Shown piece by piece: positions 7,056-15,162 of a stretch of 30,895 bases of DNA (the stretch's first letter is position 1; every line of letters starts with the position of its first letter). The notes beneath the pieces were generated by a model. That model was given only the letters and a program-made list of their open reading frames with translations, had not been told where the DNA came from and ran no database searches. The position numbers and the translations under genes are program-made. The stretch comes from CAYMSF01 sp964542255. Its GTDB lineage: Bacteria > Verrucomicrobiota > Lentisphaeria > Victivallales > Victivallaceae. Location of the stretch: assembly GCA_964542255.1 (NCBI GenBank), contig CAZITV010000015.1, forward strand, positions 1-30,895. The letters run 5' to 3'.

Positions 7056-8222
7056 ATGCTGGTTGAGTATCAAGATTATTACAGTGAATCTGACTGGGAA
7101 TTATTTAAGTCTGACGCAGATAAGCACGAAACACCATTTTTGTTGGTGAATTTGGAAATAATTCGGAGAAAGTATTTAGAATTGCAGAAATATTTCCCGT
7201 ATGCTAATATTTATTATGCCATAAAATCTAATCCTGCGATAGAGGTATTAGAATTACTGCGTGATTTGGGGTCGTGCTTTGACGTTGCTTCTGTGTATGA
7301 GCTTGACCGTGTGCTGCAGGCAGGGGTTTCTCCAGACCGGTTAAGTTATGGAAATACTATTAAAAAGCTTGCTGATATAAAATATTTTTATGACAAGGGT
7401 GTCCGGTTATTCGCAACCGACAGTGAGGCTGACGTTAAAAAGCTGGCACAAGCGGCCCCCGGATCAAAAATTTTTTGCCGGATACTTACCGAGGGTTCGG
7501 ATACAGCAGACTGGCCTTTGTCAAGGAAGTTCGGCTGTCACCCTGATATGGCTATTGACTTAATTCTCCAAGCAAAAAAACTTGGATTAATACCGTACGG
7601 CATTTCATTTCATGTTGGTTCGCAACAGCGTGATATTGGTGCATGGGACTCTGCCATTGCAAAAGTTAGATATATTTTTGATTTTCTTGCCGAAGAAGGG
7701 GTGACGCTTAAATTGATTAATCTGGGCGGCGGTTTTCCTGCGAATTATGTGGTTAAAACAAACTCTATGGAGGCATACTCTGAGGAAATTACGCGTTATT
7801 TGCGCGAGGACTTCGGCAATGAGCTGCCTCAGATAATTCTTGAGCCAGGTCGTTCATTGGTTGGTGAGGCAGGTGTGATTGTAAGTGAGGTTATTTTGGT
7901 TTCACGCAAAGCACGGATAAATGTTGACCGTTGGGTTTATGTTGATGTCGGCAAGTTTAATGGATTGGTCGAAACTTGGGATGAGAGCATCAAATATCCG
8001 ATATATTGTGAGCGGCGCAGCAGCAATCACGGCAATGTTATTCTTGCTGGTCCGACCTGCGACAGCCAGGACATTATGTATGAAAAATATGTATATAAGA
8101 TGCCAATGAATTTGGCTGTCGGCGACAGGTTATACTGGTTGTCAACTGGCGCATATACCACCAGTTATTGTTCTGTTGAATTTAATGGTTTCCCACCACT
8201 TAAAACATATTTTGTCAAGTAG
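7056..8222 (+). CDS. PLP-dependent ornithine/lysine decarboxylase, alanine-racemase fold (group IV)
   Basis: 388 aa, the usual size for fold-III amino-acid decarboxylases. The PLP lysine is K57 in AIKSNP; HVGSQ (186-190), GGGFP (224-228) and EPGR (263-266) bind the cofactor phosphate. GPTCDSQD (332-339) carries the Cys335-Asp336 pair that, from the other subunit, completes the active site in ornithine decarboxylases. It would make putrescine or cadaverine for polyamine synthesis in the cytoplasm. Ornithine and lysine cannot be told apart from these motifs; CDS rather than the usual diaminopimelate-decarboxylase pattern argues against LysA. The ATG has GGAGAG eight bases upstream. No other polyamine gene is adjacent; the membrane spermidine-synthase-like protein further right is probably unrelated. 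Confidence 0.88.
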   Translation: MLVEYQDYYSESDWELFKSDADKHETPFLLVNLEIIRRKYLELQKYFPYANIYYAIKSNPAIEVLELLRDLGSCFDVASVYELDRVLQAGVSPDRLSYGNTIKKLADIKYFYDKGVRLFATDSEADVKKLAQAAPGSKIFCRILTEGSDTADWPLSRKFGCHPDMAIDLILQAKKLGLIPYGISFHVGSQQRDIGAWDSAIAKVRYIFDFLAEEGVTLKLINLGGGFPANYVVKTNSMEAYSEEITRYLREDFGNELPQIILEPGRSLVGEAGVIVSEVILVSRKARINVDRWVYVDVGKFNGLVETWDESIKYPIYCERRSSNHGNVILAGPTCDSQDIMYEKYVYKMPMNLAVGDRLYWLSTGAYTTSYCSVEFNGFPPLKTYFVK

Positions 8223-8280
8223 TCTGATTCCAAAAGTATGGTTAAGGTTTGTTTTTTAGTTAAAAATTAGGTGTCTGTTT

Positions 8281-8706
8281 ATGAAATTGAGATTGCAGTT
8301 ATTCTTGGTGGTAATTTTATTTGTAATATGCTTGCTGCCATCTGCAGTGCGAGGCGAAGACCCCGGATTGAGCAGTGTTTTTTATCACGGTTTTGACAAT
8401 GATGGATATTTTTGCGTGATTCCGCAGGAATTTGGTAATTATACTGGTTTAATAATTGGCGCAGTACCATCAGCGCTAGTTGCAGGAACCTGCCATTTGT
8501 TTTACGCGCAAGATGATGTAAGTATTGCCGCGGCTAAAAAAACAATGTGGGGTTTTAGTTCAGGATGCGGTTTTTGCTTTGGTGTGCCATTCAAGGTTAT
8601 AAAATTGATTTGCTGGGATTTTCCTGGTTATATTTGTGCTGATTTCCTTGGGGATACTAACCCGCCGCTTCCTGTCAAGGAGCCTTTGACCGTTACTGAG
8701 AAATAG
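8281..8706 (+). CDS. Small exported protein of unknown function
   Basis: 141 aa, not recognised. Residues 1-25 form a typical signal peptide (KLR, long hydrophobic core, SAVRG), with likely cleavage before EDPG. The mature part has a Gly/Ala-rich hydrophobic segment (YTGLIIGAVPSALVAG), a second around WGFSSGCGFCFGVPFKV, five or so cysteines and a proline-rich tail, so it may be membrane- or outer-membrane-associated. AGGTG sits seven bases before the ATG. It follows the decarboxylase by 58 bases on the same strand and converges with the Uup gene 43 bases downstream. No function is proposed. Confidence 0.7.
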   Translation: MKLRLQLFLVVILFVICLLPSAVRGEDPGLSSVFYHGFDNDGYFCVIPQEFGNYTGLIIGAVPSALVAGTCHLFYAQDDVSIAAAKKTMWGFSSGCGFCFGVPFKVIKLICWDFPGYICADFLGDTNPPLPVKEPLTVTEK

Positions 8707-8749
8707 ATGTTTGCCAAGTGCATGCAGTATGAACACATGATGCTGTGCA

Positions 8750-10639
8750 TCAAGTTTTACCGGCAGAATTAATTTTTTCCAGCTCATCCCAACGGTGATA
8801 AAGCGCATCCAGCCCTTGCCTGGCACTATTTAATTCATTCTGTAACTGATTGCTCTGATTGCCGAATTTTGTGAAAAAATCAGGTTCAGAAAAGATTTTT
8901 TCAATGCGCCTGATTTCGTTTTCCGCGGTAGCGATATAGTTTTCAATATTATCCAGTTCTTTTTTTTCGCTGAATTTTAATTTTCTTATTGTCGCGGCTG
9001 AACCTTTATTGGTGTTTTCAGGAGGTTTTGTTTTTTCGTTTTTGGGCTGCGATACCTGGACTCTGCGGCTTAAGTAATAATCATAATCGCCAACAGAAGT
9101 GATGACAGTGCCATCGTCTTCAATTGCAATAATATCAGTGCAGATGCGGTTAAGAAAATATCGGTCATGGCTGACTACCACCAGGCACCCTGAATAGGAA
9201 ATTAGCGATTCTTCTAATAATCGCAATGTTGCCAAGTCCAAGTCATTGGTGGGCTCGTCAAGGATCAGAAAATTACCGCCTTTTTTTAAGATTTTTGCAA
9301 GCAGCAATCTGGCTCTTTCCCCTCCGGATAACCGATCAATCCTGGTATTTATACGCTCGTCAGTAAATAAAAAGCGGCGCAAATATGTCCATACACTGAC
9401 TTTATCATTGCCAACCAGTGTTGTTGGGCTGCCATCACCAATTTCGTCAAAAACGGTGTTGTTGTGATTTAAGCTGATGCGGTTTTGGTCAATGTAATTA
9501 AAATCAACAGTATCAGCAATAGTAACCGTACCTGAATTAGGCGCGATAGCGCCTGTAATGAGTTTTAGCAGACTGGTTTTGCCGCAACCATTGCGCCCAA
9601 CAATTCCAACGCGCATGCCGGCGTTGAATTCATAACTGAATTTGCGGAAAAGCGGCACATCTTCTTCATACGACAATGAAATGTTATCTAAATCAACAAC
9701 CTTATTGCCTAAACGGCTTGCTACTGGAATGACCAAGTTTATGTCGCGTTCGCGTATCGGTGATGGCAGTGTTACTATTTCATCGTAGCGTTTCATGCGC
9801 CCCATGTTGCGTTTAAGACGTGCTTTAGGTGAACGTCTTACCCACTCTGCCTCAGCGCGTATAAATGCCTGTCGCTTCGACTCCTGCTCGTCTTGCGCAT
9901 ATTCACGTTCAGCTTTTATTTCGATGAAGTTAGCGTAACCGCTATCGTAAGAATAAAGTTTGCCATCACATAGTTCAATAATCCTAGTGGCGACACTGTC
10001 CAAAAAATAACGGTCATGTGTTACAAAAACACATGCACCACGGTATGAAGTCAGAAAGTTCTCTATCCAAATAATGGTGTCGGTATCAAGATGATTGGTT
10101 GGTTCATCCAGCAAGAGCAGGTCTGGCTCTCCTATAACTGATTGAGCAAACGCTACTCGGCGTTTTTCGCCGCCAGAAAGAGATGTGCAGATGCGGTTCT
10201 GATCCGGCAAGTTTAATTTTTCAATTACTGTGGCAATTTTGTGCTGTAGATTCCATGCGTTATAATGTTTAATGGCGGCTTCAATTTTGTCATGTTCGGC
10301 GGAGTGTGCCGGAAGCGTTTCATATTGATTGAGCAGATCCTGAAAATAATGTAAGCCAAGTTTGACGTTATCGTAAACGGATAAATTTTCATCAATAGAG
10401 AATTCTTGCGGCATAAATGCTACACGCAAGTTGCGGGCAAATGCGGTTTGTCCACTTTGCGGTTGTTCACGCCCGGCTAAGATTTTCAGCAGTGTCGATT
10501 TGCCAGAGCCATTGCGGCCGACCAGCCCGACGCGATCTTCATCATGAACAGAGATTGCAGCATCATTGAGCAGGCACTGATTCCCGATGCGGTAAGACAG
10601 GTTTTCTCCTGCAAATATTACTTTTGTTGTATCTGGCAT
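8750..10639 (-). CDS. uup: ABC-F family ATPase, Uup type
   Basis: 629 aa soluble protein with two ABC ATPase cassettes and no membrane segments. Cassette 1: Walker A GRNGSGKST (41-49), signature LSGGE (154-158), Walker B LLLLDEP (174-180). Cassette 2: GRNGCGKTS (348-356), LSGGE (437-441), LILDEP (458-463). The linker contains EWVRRSPKAR (265-274), characteristic of Uup, and the last 80 or so residues (about 545-629) are a charged coiled coil, the Uup C-terminal domain. ABC-F proteins act on the ribosome; Uup has also been linked to genome stability and transposon excision. AGGA lies nine bases before the ATG. The HNH gene lies 63 bases upstream on the same strand and may be co-transcribed. 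Confidence 0.92.
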   Translation of the reverse strand: MPDTTKVIFAGENLSYRIGNQCLLNDAAISVHDEDRVGLVGRNGSGKSTLLKILAGREQPQSGQTAFARNLRVAFMPQEFSIDENLSVYDNVKLGLHYFQDLLNQYETLPAHSAEHDKIEAAIKHYNAWNLQHKIATVIEKLNLPDQNRICTSLSGGEKRRVAFAQSVIGEPDLLLLDEPTNHLDTDTIIWIENFLTSYRGACVFVTHDRYFLDSVATRIIELCDGKLYSYDSGYANFIEIKAEREYAQDEQESKRQAFIRAEAEWVRRSPKARLKRNMGRMKRYDEIVTLPSPIRERDINLVIPVASRLGNKVVDLDNISLSYEEDVPLFRKFSYEFNAGMRVGIVGRNGCGKTSLLKLITGAIAPNSGTVTIADTVDFNYIDQNRISLNHNNTVFDEIGDGSPTTLVGNDKVSVWTYLRRFLFTDERINTRIDRLSGGERARLLLAKILKKGGNFLILDEPTNDLDLATLRLLEESLISYSGCLVVVSHDRYFLNRICTDIIAIEDDGTVITSVGDYDYYLSRRVQVSQPKNEKTKPPENTNKGSAATIRKLKFSEKKELDNIENYIATAENEIRRIEKIFSEPDFFTKFGNQSNQLQNELNSARQGLDALYHRWDELEKINSAGKT

Positions 10640-10702
10640 TAGTTTGTCCTAAAATCGCATGATGAGTGCTGCAAACGATGAGCAGTGTTATAGAAATTTG
10701 GT

Positions 10703-11011
10703 TTAGTCTGATTCGGAAGTTTTTGATTGCGCTTCATTTAGTATTATATCGACCGGAGTTAAATATTTTTTGTTATTGTTGCAAACCTTGCAGCATGGCA
10801 CAATGTTGCCGCGGGAACTTTTACCGCCACGTGCTACCGGAACAATGTGGTCCATCGTTAATTGTTCTGCCGAAAATTGTTGATGGCAGTAGTGGCAGCA
10901 ACCTTTGGCTAGCTGATTTTTCCACCAGGAAGATTGCCGCAATTCTTTTGCCTTAAGCCTTTCCCGTGCGATATGCTTAGGGTCCTTTTCAATATTTATC
11001 CAGTCATTCAT
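10703..11011 (-). CDS. Small stand-alone HNH endonuclease-like protein
   Basis: 102 aa. The zinc knuckle is formed by CHYC (39-42) and CKVC (74-77); the HNH core is DHIVPVARGG with the Asp-His pair, then GNIVP and CNNNKKYL. The basic N-terminus (HIARERLKAKELRQSSWWKNQLAKG) resembles a widespread family of about 100-residue bacterial HNH proteins of unknown biological role. No phage, restriction or toxin genes flank it, so it is not obviously part of a mobile element. The ATG has no good ribosome binding site. It lies upstream of uup on the same strand. Confidence 0.85.
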   Translation of the reverse strand: MNDWINIEKDPKHIARERLKAKELRQSSWWKNQLAKGCCHYCHQQFSAEQLTMDHIVPVARGGKSSRGNIVPCCKVCNNNKKYLTPVDIILNEAQSKTSESD

Positions 11012-11311
11012 AAAGTTTAAACACTACAGATATTTTAATAATGAACGAGTACAAACAATACTGTTTTTATACACAAATTCAAGCTGTAGATATGATTATG
11101 TGTTGTAATACTTAGTGTCAAAATGTGCATGATGCTCCGTTAAACTGATAATATATCCCAGTTAGTTATAGCTTTTTACACCACAATCGAATTTTACTAA
11201 TGGTTTTGCCATAAATATTTCACTTGTATTTTGGCTTGAAGTGAGTATCTTTGATATAGTTGTGTGACCGCCTAAGATTTTATCCATAATAAACGATATT
11301 GAGGTGATGAA
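11012..11311. promoter_or_regulatory. Divergent promoter region with a candidate sigma-70 promoter
   Basis: This 300-base AT-rich gap lies between the leftward HNH/uup pair and the rightward one-TM orphan. TTGATA (11251-11256) and TAAGAT (11273-11278) with a 16-base spacer form a plausible promoter for the rightward gene, about 34 bases before its ATG. Nothing equally clear is seen for the leftward genes. Confidence 0.3.
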
Positions 11312-11539
11312 ATGAAAATGTTGATTTATTTGGTTTTAGCAGCAGTGGTTTTTTATTGTGGTTTTTTGCTTTATCAAAAAATATTTGAACAAGAGTCAGC
11401 GCCGACTCCTGCAACAGCAAGCTCGGAAACAGCACCAGTCGTTTCTCAGTCTACTTCAAGCGGACCGATCAGTCAAACAAAAATGATGCAGCGAGTTAAA
11501 AATATTAATGACCAGCACAATACTTCTATCAGTAAATAG
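11312..11539 (+). CDS. Short one-TM protein of unknown function
   Basis: 75 aa, not recognised. Residues 3-22 are a single hydrophobic helix (LIYLVLAAVVFYCGFLLY), followed by a Ser/Thr/Ala/Pro-rich linker (about 30-58) and a polar tail. It is either a membrane-anchored small protein or an uncleaved signal anchor. GAGGTG lies just upstream of the ATG, which supports translation. The spermidine-synthase-like membrane protein begins 117 bases downstream on the same strand. Confidence 0.65.
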   Translation: MKMLIYLVLAAVVFYCGFLLYQKIFEQESAPTPATASSETAPVVSQSTSSGPISQTKMMQRVKNINDQHNTSISK

Positions 11540-11656
11540 ATAATAATGGTGATTCGCTTTTAGTGTCCATCATTGGTTTCGTTACGCAGCCAGCGGTAAA
11601 GCCAATGTGTCGTTTTTTCTTTGATGATATTCAGTTGCGATTGCGGTTGATAACAG

Positions 11657-13969
11657 ATGCAAGTTAAACTCAAAACATCCTTGTGTTCGGGAGCAACAAT
11701 TGCGGCATTGGGCATGTTTAGCATCGTCGCTCAAGTGTTGATATTGAGAGATTTTCTGTTTGTTTTCGAGGGTAGTGAAATCGCTATTGGAGTCTTTTTA
11801 TTTACTTGGCTGGGATGGATCGGAATTGGCGGAATTTTCTGGCGGGTTAGCAGGTTGCTGCGCTGGTCTGGCAATTGTTTTCTTGTACTGGTATTGTTAT
11901 ATCCACTGTCATATGTCCTAGAAAAATCGATGCTCATTAATGCATCCTCAATACTTGGTACTCATCCATTTGAATTATCCGGATTGTTAAATTTATTGTG
12001 CGGAGCAACGGTGTTTTCGTTTCCAGTTAGCTTCATGACCGGATTATTATTTATTGGTGCCGTTGAATGGTGCAGTAATCTGAAAACTGAAGTTGGACTT
12101 ATATATATTCTGGAAACATTAGGGTCGGCTATAGGTGCATCTTTCGCTGTGATTTTAATTATTTGCGGTTGCTGCGATGAAACAATTTTTGGTATTAGTT
12201 CAATGATACTGTTCTGTTGCGCGGGGGTGAATATCGTTTGGCTTGACCGTAATCGAGGCGCTGTCTGTGTGCTGATATTGCTTGCAGGTGGAGTTTTGAT
12301 ATTGTTATTGCTCGATGGCTTCACACAACAATGGTCAAAATATAATGACATCAAGTATTGGCAAAAAACCGCTGGTGCCGAGAAATATTCTGGCTCGTTT
12401 CAGACGCCACAGGCGAAATATTTATATGGTGGCGATGCCAATAAATTAACTTTAACATGTTTTGGCTCTGCTTGTGATGCGCTAAATTTTCCAGAGTCAG
12501 TGGTGAGTGATGTGAGTTATTGTTTTTCGCAAAAGCCCACCGCAGAGAAGGTTTTAGTAATTGCTCAAGGCGGATTTGCATTGAGCAGTATATTTAGCGG
12601 TTTGCCTAAGGTAGCTGAAGTAATATGGCTGGAGACTGATCCAGGATATCCCCAAAAAATAATTTCAATATTGCCAAGCAATTTTTTCCCGATTTCGTCG
12701 AAGCTGAAAATGCCAGAACAAGATATTATTCAATGGTTGAAACGAAATCAAAATCACCGCTATGATTTAATAGTTATCCGCTTGCCGCAGCCTAATTTAT
12801 TGGTCTTAAGCCGATATTTTGAAACTTTTTTTATGGAACTGCTGTACGGTGCATTACACGAAAAAGGAGTTGTAAGTTTTGCATTTACAGGTGGCGAAAA
12901 TTATTTGAGCGAAACAAATGCCGGGATTGGCGGAATATTATTAAATGAACTTGGTAATAAATTTAAGTATGTAGTTTTACAACCAGGAGAAAAAAGTTAT
13001 TTTTTTGCTTCAAACTATAACGAAATAACTACTGAGCCATCGGTATTGCGGGCCAGACTCAATTCTTTCTCAAATGATGTTATAAAATCGTTTCCAAGTA
13101 ATTATTTGGATATTGTCTATGACCCGTTGCGGATTGAACAACAAATGGAAAAATATCGTAATGCATGGGGAAAAATAGCTAACGTTAGCTCCAACAATAG
13201 AGCGTTTGCGGTTGATTTTTTGTTTAGTACGGCGTTAACAATAAAAAAGACAACTGGAAAAACGATTTCACCACTGATGTTAATTGAAAATTGTTACCTT
13301 GTGCTGGCCGCAATAATGGTTTTGATAACTTTATTTTTTGGCATATCTGGAGTTATTACAATTCGAAGTCAACGGCACCAACAGTTAGCTGGCGCTTATT
13401 GCTCCGCGGATAAAATGTTGGGGAACATAATGATATGTGTTTATGTTTTTAACGGGGCCGCTATAATCATTGCTTTAAATGTTTTGCTGCTGATATCATT
13501 TCAAATTGAATATGGGTCATTATTTTTATATTTTGGCTTGTTGCTGACAATTTTTATGACGGGGATGCTGCTCGGTGGTATATCTGCAGAGTTTTGCCGC
13601 ACAATTACACTTGTTACTGCTATATTTCTGATAATAGTTGTAGCTGTTATTTGGTGGTGTTTATTGACTTATCAATGGGGCAGCATCGTTTACATATTAT
13701 TAAATGGAGTTTTGGGCTGGATTGGCGGAATTTTTCTGCCGCGGGCAGCTTCGATATTTCGTCAGCGCAACGGTAACGCTGGAGTTACTGCCGGATGGCT
13801 GATTATGGCCGATTATGCCGGAGGTGCCTGTGGCGGAATTATATCTGGAATAATATTAATTCCCTTGTTTGGAATTAATATGTCGCTGTTGGCAGTAATT
13901 TATATTGCTGTTCTTATGCTCTGCCTGCCGATTATTGTTAATTTTATGAAAATAAGGGAAAAAACTTGA
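11657..13969 (+). CDS. Membrane-bound spermidine-synthase-like protein
   Basis: 770 aa. About six hydrophobic helices lie in residues 8-222 and more in 545-760, flanking a soluble Rossmann-like domain (about 295-530). The N-terminus (FSIVAQVLILRDFLFVFEGSEIAIG, 21-45) matches the fused membrane/spermidine-synthase family. In the soluble part, VLVIAQGGFALSS replaces the canonical glycine-rich loop, WLETDPGY (324-331) supplies the acidic residue after strand 2, and YDLIVIRLPQP (369-379) stands where active synthases have a D-x-x-D/P-type motif. NNRAFAVDFLF (513-523) corresponds to the family's late motif. True polyamine synthesis is therefore doubtful; the role of this family is not established. 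No good ribosome binding site precedes the ATG. Confidence 0.8.
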   Translation: MQVKLKTSLCSGATIAALGMFSIVAQVLILRDFLFVFEGSEIAIGVFLFTWLGWIGIGGIFWRVSRLLRWSGNCFLVLVLLYPLSYVLEKSMLINASSILGTHPFELSGLLNLLCGATVFSFPVSFMTGLLFIGAVEWCSNLKTEVGLIYILETLGSAIGASFAVILIICGCCDETIFGISSMILFCCAGVNIVWLDRNRGAVCVLILLAGGVLILLLLDGFTQQWSKYNDIKYWQKTAGAEKYSGSFQTPQAKYLYGGDANKLTLTCFGSACDALNFPESVVSDVSYCFSQKPTAEKVLVIAQGGFALSSIFSGLPKVAEVIWLETDPGYPQKIISILPSNFFPISSKLKMPEQDIIQWLKRNQNHRYDLIVIRLPQPNLLVLSRYFETFFMELLYGALHEKGVVSFAFTGGENYLSETNAGIGGILLNELGNKFKYVVLQPGEKSYFFASNYNEITTEPSVLRARLNSFSNDVIKSFPSNYLDIVYDPLRIEQQMEKYRNAWGKIANVSSNNRAFAVDFLFSTALTIKKTTGKTISPLMLIENCYLVLAAIMVLITLFFGISGVITIRSQRHQQLAGAYCSADKMLGNIMICVYVFNGAAIIIALNVLLLISFQIEYGSLFLYFGLLLTIFMTGMLLGGISAEFCRTITLVTAIFLIIVVAVIWWCLLTYQWGSIVYILLNGVLGWIGGIFLPRAASIFRQRNGNAGVTAGWLIMADYAGGACGGIISGIILIPLFGINMSLLAVIYIAVLMLCLPIIVNFMKIREKT

Positions 13970-14017
13970 TGATGAGCTGATTGCCAAAGTGTTTTCTAAA
14001 CAAATTCTTGCAGAAGT

Positions 14018-14045
14018 TGGCAGAAAATATTGCTGTTGTCTGCCA
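14018..14045. terminator. Hairpin behind the spermidine-synthase-like gene
   Basis: TGGCAGA (14018-14024) and TCTGCCA (14039-14045) form a 7-bp stem with a 14-base loop, 48 bases after the stop at 13969. The following bases (GTTAAAATT) are only weakly T-rich, so termination is uncertain. The rest of the gap up to 14268 shows no gene. Confidence 0.3.
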
Positions 14046-14268
14046 GTTAAAATTTGATGACGCTACATAATAGGCAGGAAGATGATGCATAAAACCTGCA
14101 GGAACTCAAAATAATTTTGAAATTAGCACTAATATAAAACATCGTGCATTGACGAATAATGCGAACGGAATTATATTCTCAGTGCTCATTTGTGAAATAC
14201 TGGCAATAAAGTGATTAGCTTAAAAGTTTTTTTGTAGAATAAGTTGCTAAAATAATTTGGAGTTAGTT

Positions 14269-15138
14269 ATGAGTGAGAAAAATAAAAAAAAGAATAAGCT
14301 GAGCGACAGCGGGTCTAAAGAATTATTAAGTCAGCCAAACAGCAAGACAGCCGGCAAGTCACATGGCATCGATAACCAAAAATACCTGCATGAACTTGAG
14401 AAATTACAGTTAGAATTAGTGAAATTTCAAGAATGGATTAAGGCACAAGGGCTCAAAGTAGTCGTGATTTTTGAGGGCCGTGACACCGCAGGAAAAGGCG
14501 GTGTCATAAAAACTATTACAGCACCACTCAATCCGCGTTTCTGCCGCATCGCAGCATTGGGCGTGCCAACTGAAAAAGAAAAAACTCAATGGTACTTTCA
14601 ACGATATGTCTCCCACTTACCAGCAGCAGGCGAGATTGTGCTTTTTGATAGGAGCTGGTATAACCGCGCAGGTGTCGAAAAGGTAATGGGGTTTTGCACA
14701 CAAGATGAATACGAAGAATTTATCCGCAGTTGTCCTGAATTTGAAAAAATGTTGATTCGGTCAGGGATAATTTTGATTAAATACTGGTTTTCTGTTAGTA
14801 TGGATGAGCAAGAAAAACGTTTTCAGGCGCGTAATCTTGACCCGGCTAAACGCTGGAAGCTTAGCCCGATGGACTTGAATTCACGGGAAAAATGGGAGGA
14901 ATATTCAAGAGCTAAAGATGAAATGTTCGCGTTTACCGACACCAAGGAGTCGCCGTGGTACGTTGTGAATGCAGATAATAAAAAATGTTCCAGATTAAAC
15001 TGTATTTCGCATTTACTTGGAATGATTCATTACGAAGACCTTACCCCTCCAGAAATTAAAATTCCAAAAGTTAAAATTGTTCGGCGCTATATTCGTCCGC
15101 CGATTGCTGAACAAACTTTTGTGCCTGAAAAATATTAA
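14269..15138 (+). CDS. ppk2: Polyphosphate kinase 2 (PPK2)
   Basis: 289 aa from the ATG at 14269, which has GGAG six bases upstream; an in-frame TTG at 14257 is less likely. PPK2 enzymes move phosphate between polyphosphate and nucleotides. The P-loop is FEGRDTAGKGG (68-78), the Walker B/lid region is LFDRSWYNRAGVE (125-137) with the conserved Asp127-Arg128, and WYFQRYVSHLPAAGE precedes it. The single-domain length fits class I PPK2, which mostly phosphorylate NDPs. The first 35 residues are Lys/Ser-rich and probably disordered. It is the first gene of a three-gene polyphosphate operon, 24 bases before the Ppx-HD gene. Confidence 0.93.
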   Translation: MSEKNKKKNKLSDSGSKELLSQPNSKTAGKSHGIDNQKYLHELEKLQLELVKFQEWIKAQGLKVVVIFEGRDTAGKGGVIKTITAPLNPRFCRIAALGVPTEKEKTQWYFQRYVSHLPAAGEIVLFDRSWYNRAGVEKVMGFCTQDEYEEFIRSCPEFEKMLIRSGIILIKYWFSVSMDEQEKRFQARNLDPAKRWKLSPMDLNSREKWEEYSRAKDEMFAFTDTKESPWYVVNADNKKCSRLNCISHLLGMIHYEDLTPPEIKIPKVKIVRRYIRPPIAEQTFVPEKY

Positions 15139-15162
15139 TTAAACTCATGGATTGAATGCTTT

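Noticed and set aside
10703..11011. The HNH gene as part of a homing or phage element
   Set aside because: No intron, intein, terminase or integrase signals flank it, and the family is usually a stand-alone chromosomal gene.
11962..12354. A 130-codon minus-strand frame inside the spermidine-synthase-like gene
   Set aside because: It is antisense to membrane-helix codons, which commonly yield open, Asn/Thr/Pro-rich shadow frames.
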